Positions 34,401 through 42,590 of a DNA stretch of 64,000 nucleotides are shown here, in pieces. Numbering within the stretch: the stretch's first letter is position 1; each line of letters starts with the position of its first letter. Source of the DNA: Actinomadura terrae (GTDB taxonomy: Bacteria; Actinomycetota; Actinomycetes; Streptosporangiales; Streptosporangiaceae); assembly GCF_022751215.1 (NCBI RefSeq), contig NZ_JAICDG010000003.1, forward strand, positions 744,001-808,000, read 5' to 3'. The notes below the pieces were generated by a model. The model saw only the letters and a program-made list of their open reading frames with translations. It was not told the origin of the DNA and ran no database searches. The position numbers and the translations under genes are program-made.

Positions 34401-34819
34401 TGTTCGCCGACTACGCGATCCTCCAACCGTTCCCGCAGCTCGGACGCGCCGTCCACACCCTCACCCCGGAGGAGCGGGGCAGCGGCCACCTGACCCGGTT
34501 CGAGAAGCTGACCGTCCCGGTCGGCCGCCTCCTGGCCCTCACCCGGCGCGGCTGGGAGCGCGGCGCCCCGCAGGACGGGGGCGTCGAGTGCTGGATCTCC
34601 CGCCGCCTGTCCCGCGATCTGTTCGCGGTCATCGACCTGGACCCGGGCATCGTCGCCGGCGCCGTCGAGGCGGAGGCCGAGCAGAAGCTCGCCGCCGTGC
34701 GCCTGGCCGACCGCCCCGACTGGCCGCACCCGGACGCCCCGGCTTCCCACCGCTTCGGCGCCCTGGACCCGGTCACCGCCTCCGAACTCCTGGCCGACCT
34801 CACCGGCCTGACCGGATGA
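31475..34819 (+). CDS. DUF4132 protein, full length (YehI/MolR-like), paralogue 1
   Basis: 1114 residues, no signal peptide or membrane helix. The N-terminal 420 residues are helical and HEAT-like (repeated ALVVDAADDD, ALARLPVDAAFQALVDRLG). From WEPGERDAW (about 430) the protein matches the two paralogues downstream. The C-terminal DUF4132 region carries LDYGPRRFRVAFDE, the LPKPGAKDDPDLAPAAHKAF segment, HPLVRHLVRRLVWLA, FADYAILQPFPQLGR and the closing FGALDPVTASELLADLTGL. E. coli YehI has the same domain and lies by yehLMPQ; the same gene set follows here. Biochemical function of DUF4132 is unknown. The stop overlaps the next start (ATGA). Confidence 0.85.
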   Translation: MSNAPGIDEDAPAFPAAWLRMRHPRRDRPGVPDVRPDAEAVGRARALVDAALPEIEHVLALPGTTPLLAEHARAHLAGSASPLGAAVVASLTLTVQASVELWASDLFRDAWTVEHGLPFAVCAYLELCEVVADYRGASIDYRTGAIRRDWWGVRERGPDDRVGGPWAERDVARRQRALLAAVDDNAYAGAAEALARHRRTPAQQVIASYLVPTRRDWLAEARALPAPARLYGVEPETAWMLLCALGEPGDTDGMTLGWGGRRPDVIATLLDGVGPDALAALVVDAADDDHLDADTARLLLDALARLPVDAAFQALVDRLGRRYVQPAAIGAANRYPARALRLLAASAAAPGAEEMLSAHLLAHPELADAMLPALPEESRAAVEAIRARNVRVPEAGDLPTLLTDPPWTRGRKKSKPVVIKGLPLPGLRAIVWEPGERDAWTVDVRRLWRWMEQPPWAEEAARFEKGDLPKYVHPALFLEGPEDLVRPLLARWEPSDVYAVGEWQPGLVARFELDALEPVLCIARRDPAGVGPALMPYLSDDVARLMADWLLRRKRAGETARAWFRRHGRAAVPALLPGALGRSGTERRAAEAALRLIAARHGAEGIVEAARAHGDAAADAIAALLSADPLDVLPAKVPAIGDWADVRFLPQLMLRDRERALPGAATRHVLTMLALSRPGEEYAGVAAVRELCDPASFAEFGRTVFRRWEAHGAPSKDGWALTQLGLTGDDETVRRLAPMIRAWPGEGGHARAVTGLDVLAAIGTGTALMHLHAISQRVRFKALRARAAEKIEEVAAGLELTPDQLADRLVPDLGLDADGGMTLDYGPRRFRVAFDESLKPFVTENGERRKTLPKPGAKDDPDLAPAAHKAFAALKKDARVVASEQLRRLEGAMVARRRWPAAEFRDLLAAHPLVRHLVRRLVWLAADDTGTRAFRVAEDGTYADAADDTVELPASCEVRVAHPIDLGESAAAWAELFADYAILQPFPQLGRAVHTLTPEERGSGHLTRFEKLTVPVGRLLALTRRGWERGAPQDGGVECWISRRLSRDLFAVIDLDPGIVAGAVEAEAEQKLAAVRLADRPDWPHPDAPASHRFGALDPVTASELLADLTGLTG

Positions 34820-36858
34820 CCGCCGACCGGACCCTCGCCTGGGAGCCGGGCGAGCGCGCCGACTGGGCGGCCACCCCGCTCCGGGACCTCCACAACGACC
34901 GCACGCTCGCGCAGTCCCTCCGCATGCTGGAGGCGGGAGAGTTCCAGCACGAGTTCGAGTTGGCGTGGCTGTTCGCGCAGGCGCCCGAGGAGGCCGTCCG
35001 CGCCCGCGTCCGGGCGTGGCGTCCGGAGTTCTGGCAGCTGACCGATTCGCTCAAGCCCGTCGTCGCCCGCTTCGGCCTCGACGCCTGGGACATGGCGGTC
35101 CACGCGGCCGAATGGAACTGGCGCGAGAACGGGGCGATCCTCCTGCCGTTCCTCAGCGCCGACGTGGCGCGCCTCATGGCCCGCCTGGCGCGACGGGCCC
35201 CGACGGCGCGGGAGCTGACCGGCGCCTGGCTCCGGCGGCACGGCCTCGCCGCCGTGCCCTTCCTCGTCCCCGCCCTGGACGGCGCCCCCGGCATCCGCCG
35301 CGACGCCGAGCACGCGCTGTGCCGCATCGCCGCGTCCGCCGGGCCGGGCCCGGTCGCCGAGGCGGCCCGCTACCACGGCGCGGCCGGGGCGGTCGCCCGC
35401 CTCCTCGCCGACGGCCCGTCCAAACCGCCGCCGGGCCCGCCGCCCTACCCCGTCTGGGCCGACCCTGCCACCCTGCCGCGCGTCCGCCTGCGCGCCGGGG
35501 GAGAGCTGCCATTACCGGAGGTCCGCGCGCTGGTCCTGCTGCTCGCGAGGACGAAGCGGCCGGGCGACCACCCCGGCTCGGCCGCGCGGCTCGACGCCGT
35601 CCTGCGGCGCTGCGACCCCGCCGACGTCGCCGAACTCGGCTGGGAGCTGTTCGTCCGCTGGCGGGACGCGGGGACGCCGAGCACCCACAACTGGGCGCTG
35701 CCCGTCCTCGCCCGGACCGGCGACGACGAGACCGCCCGCCGCCTCGCCGCGTGGGTGCGGGCGTGCCCGGGATGGGCGGCGTTCGCGCGCGCCGCCGTGG
35801 GCCTGGAGACGCTCGCCGCCTTCGGCGACCGCGCGCTGCCGCACATCGCCGCGATCGCGCGCTCGGCCCCGTACAAGCTGCTGCGCGAGCGGGCCGGGGA
35901 GGTGCTCGGCGAGGCCGCGCGGGCGGCGGGCCTCACCCCGGAGCGGCTCGCCGACCGCTTCGTCCCGGACTTCGGGCTCGACCCGTCCGGCACCCTGACC
36001 CTCGACTACGGCCCGCGCCGCTTCCTCATCGGGTTCGACGAGCGGCTCGCGCCCCACGTCCGGGACGAGCGGGGCCGCCGCCGCGCCGCGCTGCCGAAGC
36101 CCGGCGTCCGCGACGACCCCGCCCGCGCGTTCGAGGCATGGGCCCGCTTCGCCGCGCTGCGCAAGGACGCCCGAATGGTCGCGGCCGAGCGCGTCCATCG
36201 GCTGGAGACCGCGATGGTCACCGGGGAGCGCTGGCCGCTGCGGGAGTTCCGCGCGCACTTCGCCGACCACCCGCTGGTGTGGCACATCGCGCGCCGCCTG
36301 GTGTGGACGGCCGAGCACGACGGCACGGTGACGCCGTTCCGGATCGCCGAGGACCGGGGGCTCGCCGACGCGTCCGACGGCGCCTTCGCACCGCCGCCCT
36401 CGGCGACGGTCGGCGTGGCGCACCCCCTGCTGCTGGACGGGCTGGAGACCTGGTCGGAGCTGTTCGCCGACTACGAGATCCTCCAGCCCTTCCCGCAGCT
36501 GGCGCGCGCCGTCCACACCCTGTCCCCGCGGGAGCGCGCGGCGGACCGGCTGCCCGCCTTCGAGGACCTGACCGTCCCGTTCGGCGCGGCGCTGGCCCTC
36601 ACCCGGCGCGGCTGGGACCGGGGCGCCTTCGACGACACCGGCGTGGCGGACACGCTCGTCCGCGACGCGGGCGGCGGCCGCCGGGTCGTCCTCACCCTCG
36701 ACCCCGGCTTCCTCCCAGGCCGGGCGGACGCCTCACCCACCCAGCGTGTCGTCCACATCCACCTGCTCTCGGCGACGGGGACCCGCCTGCCGTTCGGCGC
36801 CCTGGACCCCGTCGCCGCGTCGGAGCTGCTGGCCGACCTCTCCGCCCTGACCGGCTGA
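34816..36858 (+). CDS. DUF4132 protein, N-terminally short, paralogue 2
   Basis: 680 residues, starting in the ATGA that overlaps the stop of paralogue 1. It begins LAWEPGERADW, exactly where residue 430 of paralogue 1 lies, so it lacks the N-terminal helical domain. The rest is collinear: LPVLARTGDDETARRLA, LDYGPRRFLIGFDE, HPLVWHIARRLVWTA, FADYEILQPFPQLAR, FGALDPVAASELLADLSAL. The otherwise highly conserved KPGAKDDPDLAP segment reads KPGVRDDPARAF here. It is probably produced together with paralogue 1 and may form a hetero-oligomer with it; this is inference. It converges on the antisense lyase gene with a 10-base gap. Confidence 0.82.
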   Translation: MTADRTLAWEPGERADWAATPLRDLHNDRTLAQSLRMLEAGEFQHEFELAWLFAQAPEEAVRARVRAWRPEFWQLTDSLKPVVARFGLDAWDMAVHAAEWNWRENGAILLPFLSADVARLMARLARRAPTARELTGAWLRRHGLAAVPFLVPALDGAPGIRRDAEHALCRIAASAGPGPVAEAARYHGAAGAVARLLADGPSKPPPGPPPYPVWADPATLPRVRLRAGGELPLPEVRALVLLLARTKRPGDHPGSAARLDAVLRRCDPADVAELGWELFVRWRDAGTPSTHNWALPVLARTGDDETARRLAAWVRACPGWAAFARAAVGLETLAAFGDRALPHIAAIARSAPYKLLRERAGEVLGEAARAAGLTPERLADRFVPDFGLDPSGTLTLDYGPRRFLIGFDERLAPHVRDERGRRRAALPKPGVRDDPARAFEAWARFAALRKDARMVAAERVHRLETAMVTGERWPLREFRAHFADHPLVWHIARRLVWTAEHDGTVTPFRIAEDRGLADASDGAFAPPPSATVGVAHPLLLDGLETWSELFADYEILQPFPQLARAVHTLSPRERAADRLPAFEDLTVPFGAALALTRRGWDRGAFDDTGVADTLVRDAGGGRRVVLTLDPGFLPGRADASPTQRVVHIHLLSATGTRLPFGALDPVAASELLADLSALTG

Positions 36859-36868
36859 GGGCCTGACG

Positions 36869-37987
36869 TCAGGCGGGCGTCGCGGCCCTGGTCAGGGCCT
36901 GGAGGACGTCGGCCACCAGGTCCGGGGTGTCCTCGATGCCGGAGGAGAAGCGGATGAACCCGGGGGCCACCGTGTCGCCGCCCCAGCGGCCCCGGCGCTC
37001 GGCCGAGCTGTGCACGCCGCCGAAGCTGGTGGCCTGCGTGACCAGGCGCAGCGACGACAGGAAGCGTTCGGCGAACGCCTCGTCCGGCAGCGTGAACGAG
37101 ACGACGCCGCCGAAGCGGCGCATCTGGCGGGCGGCCGTGTCGTGCGCGGGGTCGCCGGGCAGGCCCGGGTAGCGCAGGCCCGTGACCTCGGGACGGTGGC
37201 GCAGCGCCTCGGCGAGGGCCAGCGCGTTCGCGGCCTGCCGGTCGAGGCGGAGCGGGAGCGTCGCGAGGGAGCGGTGCGCGAGCCACGCCTCCATCGGGCC
37301 GGGGATCGCGCCGACCGTCTTGCGCCAGAGGCGCACGTCCGCCGCCAGCTTCGGGTCGCGGGTCGCGACGTGGCCGAGGAGGAGGTCGCCGTGCCCGGTC
37401 ATGGCCTTGGTGTCGCTGGCCACCGAGAAGTCCGCGCCGAGGTCCAGCGGGCGCTGGCCGAGCGGGGTGGCGAGCGTGTTGTCGACGGCGACGAGCGCGC
37501 CCCGCGCGTGGGCCGCCTCGGCGATCCGGCGGATGTCGCAGGCGTCCAGGTTCGGGTTGGACGGCGTCTCCAGCCAGACCAGCCGCGCCCCGTCCAGCAG
37601 GCGGAGCTGCGCGTCACCGGCCGTCGGGCCCATCCGCACCTGCGCGCCGTAGGACTCCAGGCGCTCGCGCAGCGTCCGGGTCTGCATGTAGGAGTCGTCG
37701 GGCAGCACGACCACGTCGCCCGCCCTGGTCTGCGACAGCAGCACCGCTGCGACCGCCGCCATCCCAGACGAGAACGACGTCACCTCCGCGCCGCCCTCCA
37801 GCTCGCCGATGGCGGCCTCAAGGAGCGTCCAGGTCGGGTTCTCGTCGCGCCCGTAGGTGTAGCGGCCGGCGGGCTCGCCGGGCAGGTGGTAGTACGCCGC
37901 GAACACCGGCCCCGGCAGCGGCGGGGCGCCCTTCTCCGGTGCGGGCCGGCCCGCACCGACCGCCAGCGTTCCATCCCCGAGTGTCAC
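36869..37987 (-). CDS. Cystathionine gamma-lyase-like PLP enzyme
   Basis: 372 residues from the GTG at 37987 behind GAAGGGGA; an upstream ATG has no ribosome site. The Cys/Met metabolism fold-type I enzyme is shown by FAAYYHLPGEPAGRYTYGR, SFSSGMAAVAAVLL, VWLETPSNPNLDACDI, VDNTLATPLGQRPLDLGAD and SDTKAMTGHGDLLLG with the PLP lysine, then GGVVSFTLP and the C-terminal RFSSGIEDTPDLV. The usual trans-sulfuration product would be cysteine from cystathionine. It lies antisense between the second and third DUF4132 genes, so it is not part of that operon; it may be an insertion into an older gene array. Confidence 0.88.
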   Translation of the reverse strand: MTLGDGTLAVGAGRPAPEKGAPPLPGPVFAAYYHLPGEPAGRYTYGRDENPTWTLLEAAIGELEGGAEVTSFSSGMAAVAAVLLSQTRAGDVVVLPDDSYMQTRTLRERLESYGAQVRMGPTAGDAQLRLLDGARLVWLETPSNPNLDACDIRRIAEAAHARGALVAVDNTLATPLGQRPLDLGADFSVASDTKAMTGHGDLLLGHVATRDPKLAADVRLWRKTVGAIPGPMEAWLAHRSLATLPLRLDRQAANALALAEALRHRPEVTGLRYPGLPGDPAHDTAARQMRRFGGVVSFTLPDEAFAERFLSSLRLVTQATSFGGVHSSAERRGRWGGDTVAPGFIRFSSGIEDTPDLVADVLQALTRAATPA

Positions 37988-38079
37988 GTGGGTCCCCTTC
38001 GTCCGAAACCAAACCCATCCTCTCACCTGCCCGGACGCGGGCGAATCGGACATCGGCGGCGCGTGTCGCAGGCGTCCTC

Positions 38080-38085
38080 TAATCT
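38080..38085 (+). promoter_or_regulatory. Candidate -10 for leaderless third DUF4132 gene
   Basis: TAATCT fits TANNNT and lies eight bases before the ATG at 38094. No ribosome site is present in that gap. Confidence 0.35.
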
Positions 38086-38093
38086 CGGGCGGC

Positions 38094-41000
38094 ATGACAG
38101 ATCGGCTTTTCGGCGAGGATGTCCTGACGATTCCGGATGCGTGGCTACGGCACCTGCATCCCCGGCGCGGCGGGACGCCGGGGCCGAAGGTCGCGCCGGG
38201 CCGGGCGGCGGTGCGCGCGGCCGAGAAGCTGGTCGGGACGGCGGGCGCGGCCGTCGAGTCGCTGCTGACCGGCAACGCGGGGGACGCGGCGCTCGCCGAC
38301 GCCGCGCGGCGGCACCGTGAGGGCGAACCAGACCCGGCGGGGGCGGCGGCGCTCGCGACCGTGACCGTCGCGGCCGTCTCCTCCTCGGCGCCGTCCACGG
38401 TGCAGCGGACGTTCGTCGACGCGTGGGCCGCCGCGCACGGGCCGGGGTTCGCCGCGTGCGCGCTGGTGGAACTCGAACAGATGACGGCGAAGCGCGTCCC
38501 GGGCGGCCCGTGGAGGGGCACGTGGCTCGGGGCCGGCTACCGCGCGGCGTTCGGCGGGGCGGAGGCGGAGGCGATCCGGCGCGTCCGGTGCCTGCTCGCC
38601 TCGATGGAGGACCACGAGCATGAGGACGCCGTCGAGCGGCTGGCCGCCGTGCGGACCGCGCCTGTCGCGCGGTGGGTCGCGTCCTACCTGGTGCCCGACC
38701 GGCGCGACTGGCAGGAGGACTGCCTGGCGGAGCCCGACACGCTGTCCCGCGGCTACCGCTGGCTGTGGTTCTGCACGGCCTCCGAGGTCGCGCGGGTGTC
38801 GGAGCCGCCGCTGGCGTTCGGCTCCTACGACGCCTCGCCCGGGGTGCTCGCGACGATGCTGGACGGCATCGGCGCGGACGTCCTGCCCGTCCTGGCACGC
38901 GGCGTCGGGCGCGGCGGCAAGGAGGACAAGGTCCTCTTCGAGGCGATCGCCGCGCTGCCCACCGACGAGGCCTTCCAGGTCCTGCTGGACCGGGCCGGTG
39001 ACCGGCACGCGCGCGCGGCGCTGGTCGCGGCGACCGGCCGGTTCCCGGTGCGGGCCGCGCGGCTCCTCGCCGCCTCCCCGGCCCCGGACGCGGCGGCGCT
39101 GCTGACCGGCCACCTGCGGGTCCACGGCGACACGGTCGCGGCGGCGCTCCCCGGGCTGCCGGACGAGACGCGCGCCGTCCTGGAGAAGGTCGCGGTGTCG
39201 CTGGCGGGGGTGCCGGAGGCCCCGGCGGACGCGGTGCCCGCGATCCTCGCCGACCCGCCGTGGACGCGCCCCACCCGGCCGCTCGTCGCCGGGCTGGAGC
39301 CGCCCGCCGGACGCGCGGCCTGGGACGGCACCGAACGCGACACCTGGCTCGCCGCCGACGTCTCCTCCGTCGACCCGCCGAAGGACCCCGACTGGGACGC
39401 GCTCGCCGCCGAGCACCGCGCGGGCGCCGCCCGCGCGCGGGACTCGGTGGCGCTCATGGTGCACGGCCCCGAGGACGTCGTCCGGCCGCTCCTCCCGGAC
39501 TGGCCGGGCCGCGGCTGGTGGGACACCGACCGCTGGACGCGGCTCCTCCTCGCCCGGTACGAGCTGGACGCGCTCCCCATGGCCGTGCGGATGGCCGACG
39601 GCGGCTCCGCGCACGCCGACCTGCTGATGCCGTTCCTGCACGCCGACGTGGCGCTGCTGATGGGCGACCTGGCCCGCCGCGCCAAGACCGTGGACATCGC
39701 CCGGCGGTGGTTCGACCGCCACGGGCTGGACACCGTCCCGTACCTGGTCCCGGCCGCGCTCGGGAAGGCGGCGGGCCGCCGCCGCGCCGCCGAGCACGCG
39801 CTGCGCCACCTGGACGGCGACGTCGTGGCCGCCGCACGGGACGCGCACGGCGACGAGGCCGCCGATGCGGTCGGGGCGCTGCTGGCGGCGCATCCGGCGG
39901 AGACCGGGCTCGTCCAGCCGCCGAAGATCGGCGACTGGATGGAACCGGCCGCCCTCCCGCAGGTCCTGCTGCGGGGCCGTGACCTGGCCCTGCCGCCCGA
40001 AGCCGTGCGCCGCCTGGTCGAGCTGCTCGCGATGCCCGTCCCCTACGGGGCGGACGCGACGCGCGACCTCGATCGCGCGTCCGTCGCCGAGTTCGGGTGG
40101 GGGCTGTTCCAGAAGTGGCGGGACGTCGGAGCGCCGTCCAGCGACACCTGGGCGCTGGTCCAGCTCGGACGCAGCGGGGACGACGAGACCGTCCGCCGCC
40201 TCACGCCGATCGTCCGGGCCTGGCCGGGGGAGGGCGGCCACCGGAACGCGGTCACCGGCCTCGGCGTGCTCGCCGAGATCGGGTCGGACGTGGCGCTCAT
40301 GCACCTGCACGGCATCGCGCAGAAGATCAAGTTCAAGGGGTTGCAGGGGGAGGCGCAGGCGCGCATCCGCGAGGTCGCGGACCGGCTCGGGCTCGGCACC
40401 GAGCAGCTCGCCGACCGGCTCGTCCCGACCTTCGGGCTGGACGCGACCGGGTCGATGACCCTCGACTACGGGTCGCGCCGGTTCGTCGTCGGCTTCGACG
40501 AGCGGCTCCGGCCGGTCGTCGCCGACGAGGGCGGCAAGCCCCGCAAGTCCCTGCCCAAGCCCGGCGCGAAGGACGACCCCGACCTCGCGCCCGCCGCGCA
40601 CAAGGCGTTCGCCGCGCTCAAGAAGGACGTGAGGGTCGTGGCGTCCGCACAGGTGACGCGGCTGGAGCGGGCCATGGTGACCCGGCGCCGCTGGACGGCC
40701 GCCGAGTTCCACGAGCACATCGCCGGGCACCCGCTCGTCCGGCACCTCGCGCGCCGCCTGGTCTGGGTCGCCGACGGGGAGCACGCGTTCCGGATCGCCG
40801 AGGACCGCACGCTCGCCGACGTCGCCGACGACGCCTTCACGCTGCCCGCGTCGGCGCTCGTCGGCATCGCGCACCCGCTGCACATCGACGTGGCGGCGTG
40901 GTCGGAGGTGTTCGCCGACTACGCGATCCTCCAGCCGTTCCAGCAGCTCGGGCGCCCCGTCCACGCCCTCACCGAGCAGGAGCGGGGCGGCGCGCGGCTG

Positions 41001-41354
41001 GAGCGGTTCGAGGGCCTGAAGGTCCCGGTCGGCTCGGTGGCCGGGCTCGTCCGGTTCGGCTGGGAGCGCGGCGAGCCGCAGGGCGGCGGCAACGAGACGT
41101 GGATCTCGCGGCCGGTGGACGGCGGCCGCCACCTCGTCGTCGCGCTCGACCCCGGCCTGTCGGCGATGGAGTTCGGCGCGACCGGCGACCACCAGATCCT
41201 CAGGAAGGTCTGGCTGGACGACGAGCCCGGCGAATACCCCGCCTACCAGCGGGAGAGGCTGGCCGCGCTGCCGCTCCTCGGAGGGCTCGACCCGGTCACC
41301 GCGTCGGAGGTCCTCACCGAGTTGACCGGGCTCGCCGAGGTCGCCGTCCCGTGA
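38094..41354 (+). CDS. DUF4132 protein, full length (YehI/MolR-like), paralogue 3
   Basis: 1086 residues, with the same layout as paralogue 1. The starts are alike (PDAWLRHLHPRRGG here, PAAWLRMRHPRRDR there). An N-terminal helical HEAT-like region is followed from about residue 410 (RAAWDGTERDTW) by the shared part with LGRSGDDETVRRL, LDYGSRRFVVGFDE, LPKPGAKDDPDLAPAAHKAF, HPLVRHLARRLVWVA, FADYAILQPFQQLGR and GGLDPVTASEVLTEL. A 67-base block (40549-40615) is identical to paralogue 1 at 34026-34092 although the genes are otherwise well diverged. It lies 93 bases before the MoxR gene and is probably the large partner of that operon. Confidence 0.85.
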   Translation: MTDRLFGEDVLTIPDAWLRHLHPRRGGTPGPKVAPGRAAVRAAEKLVGTAGAAVESLLTGNAGDAALADAARRHREGEPDPAGAAALATVTVAAVSSSAPSTVQRTFVDAWAAAHGPGFAACALVELEQMTAKRVPGGPWRGTWLGAGYRAAFGGAEAEAIRRVRCLLASMEDHEHEDAVERLAAVRTAPVARWVASYLVPDRRDWQEDCLAEPDTLSRGYRWLWFCTASEVARVSEPPLAFGSYDASPGVLATMLDGIGADVLPVLARGVGRGGKEDKVLFEAIAALPTDEAFQVLLDRAGDRHARAALVAATGRFPVRAARLLAASPAPDAAALLTGHLRVHGDTVAAALPGLPDETRAVLEKVAVSLAGVPEAPADAVPAILADPPWTRPTRPLVAGLEPPAGRAAWDGTERDTWLAADVSSVDPPKDPDWDALAAEHRAGAARARDSVALMVHGPEDVVRPLLPDWPGRGWWDTDRWTRLLLARYELDALPMAVRMADGGSAHADLLMPFLHADVALLMGDLARRAKTVDIARRWFDRHGLDTVPYLVPAALGKAAGRRRAAEHALRHLDGDVVAAARDAHGDEAADAVGALLAAHPAETGLVQPPKIGDWMEPAALPQVLLRGRDLALPPEAVRRLVELLAMPVPYGADATRDLDRASVAEFGWGLFQKWRDVGAPSSDTWALVQLGRSGDDETVRRLTPIVRAWPGEGGHRNAVTGLGVLAEIGSDVALMHLHGIAQKIKFKGLQGEAQARIREVADRLGLGTEQLADRLVPTFGLDATGSMTLDYGSRRFVVGFDERLRPVVADEGGKPRKSLPKPGAKDDPDLAPAAHKAFAALKKDVRVVASAQVTRLERAMVTRRRWTAAEFHEHIAGHPLVRHLARRLVWVADGEHAFRIAEDRTLADVADDAFTLPASALVGIAHPLHIDVAAWSEVFADYAILQPFQQLGRPVHALTEQERGGARLERFEGLKVPVGSVAGLVRFGWERGEPQGGGNETWISRPVDGGRHLVVALDPGLSAMEFGATGDHQILRKVWLDDEPGEYPAYQRERLAALPLLGGLDPVTASEVLTELTGLAEVAVP

Positions 41355-41447
41355 CCGGGAGATGTCGGTGGCCCTCAATACGCTGACCGCACCGATCCTC
41401 CCGCAGCACCAGTCCTCCCTCACCACCAGGACCCCCGGAAAAGGGAC

Positions 41448-42590
41448 ATGACACACGACGACACCACCGACCACCAGCGGCCGCCCGCCGAGCTGCGGTT
41501 CGCCGCCGAGCTGGAGCGGCTCCGCGAGGACGACACCGGGCCGCGCCCGCCCGGCTGGGCGCTGAGCCTGACGGCGGCGCGGCGGTTCGTCGTCGGGGAC
41601 GAGGCGCTCGGCGTCACCCGCAAGTTCGTCGGCGACACCTCGCTCATCGACCGGGCCCTGGTCACCCTCGCCACCAGCCGGGGGCTGATGCTGGTCGGCG
41701 AGCCAGGGACGGCCAAGTCGCTGCTGTCGGAGCTGATCGCGGCGGCGGTGAGCGGCACGTCCACGCTCACCATCCAGGGCGGCGCCGCCACCACCGAGGA
41801 CCAGATCAAGTACTCCTGGAACTACGCGCTGCTGGTGTCGGAGGGGCCCTCGACGCGGTCGCTGGTCCCGGCGCCGCTGCTGGAGGGGATGGCCGCCGGG
41901 AAGGTCGTCCGGTTCGAGGAGATCACCCGCTGCCCGCTGGAGGTGCAGGACTCGCTGCTGTCGCCGCTGTCCGACCGCGTGCTCGCGATCCCCGAGCTGG
42001 CCGGGCCGTTCCGGGGGGTGCGGGGGGTCGTCCCCCCGCAAGAGGCCGGCCCGGACGCGATGGTCTTCGCGCGCGAGGGGTTCAACGTCATCGCGACCGC
42101 CAACACCCGCGACCGGGGCGTCAACGAGATGAGCGCGGCGCTCAAGCGGCGGTTCAACTTCGAGACCGTGTTCCCCATCGCCGACTTCGCCACCGAACTG
42201 GAGCTGGTGGAGGCCGAGGCCGGGCGGCTGCTGGAGCGCAGCGGCGTCGGCGTCGCGCCCCGCCGCGACGTCCTGGAGGTGCTGGTCACGACGTTCCGGG
42301 AGCTGCGGAACGCCACGACCGAGGACGGCCGCTCCATGGATCGGCTGTCGTCGGTCATGAGCACCGCCGAGGCGGTGTCGGTCGCGCACGCCGTCGGGGT
42401 GCGCGGCTGGTTCCTGCGGGGCGAGGCGGGCGGGGCCGCCGACATCGTCGCCTGCCTCGCCGGGACGGCCGCCAAGGACAGCCCCGACGACCTGACCCGG
42501 CTGCGCCGCTACCTGGAGCAGCAGGCGCCCCGCCGGGACGGCGAGCAGTGGCGGGCGCTGCACGCGGCCCGGCACCTGCTGCCCGGCTGA
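41448..42590 (+). CDS. MoxR-type AAA+ ATPase (YehL-like)
   Basis: 380 residues; AAAAGGGAC before the ATG. Walker A GEPGTAKS (84-91), Walker B VVRFEE (153-158), sensor-1 ATANTRDRG, and a KRRFNFE arginine region give an active AAA+ ATPase of the MoxR group. ANTRDRGVNEMSAALKRRF is the pattern of the YehL branch. Residues about 188-200 (FRGVRGVVPPQEA) are encoded by a dispersed hairpin repeat inserted in frame next to the segment before sensor 1. The next gene starts inside the stop (TGATG). MoxR ATPases remodel target proteins together with a VWA partner, here the protein at 44905. Confidence 0.92.
   Translation: MTHDDTTDHQRPPAELRFAAELERLREDDTGPRPPGWALSLTAARRFVVGDEALGVTRKFVGDTSLIDRALVTLATSRGLMLVGEPGTAKSLLSELIAAAVSGTSTLTIQGGAATTEDQIKYSWNYALLVSEGPSTRSLVPAPLLEGMAAGKVVRFEEITRCPLEVQDSLLSPLSDRVLAIPELAGPFRGVRGVVPPQEAGPDAMVFAREGFNVIATANTRDRGVNEMSAALKRRFNFETVFPIADFATELELVEAEAGRLLERSGVGVAPRRDVLEVLVTTFRELRNATTEDGRSMDRLSSVMSTAEAVSVAHAVGVRGWFLRGEAGGAADIVACLAGTAAKDSPDDLTRLRRYLEQQAPRRDGEQWRALHAARHLLPG
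42011..42039 (+). repeat. Dispersed hairpin repeat, copy B (inside MoxR gene)
   Basis: 29-base core containing GCGGGGGG-TCGT-CCCCCCGC, an eight-pair hairpin. Relative to copy A the second stem pair changes from T-A to C-G on both sides, so pairing is kept. It is read in frame as part of a roughly 13-residue insert in the ATPase. Confidence 0.75.

Noticed and set aside
38145..42575. A 1476-codon minus-strand frame opposite the third DUF4132 gene and the MoxR gene
   Set aside because: Its composition is that of an antisense shadow (rich in Arg, Gly, Val, no motifs), and the plus strand carries clear conserved domains throughout.
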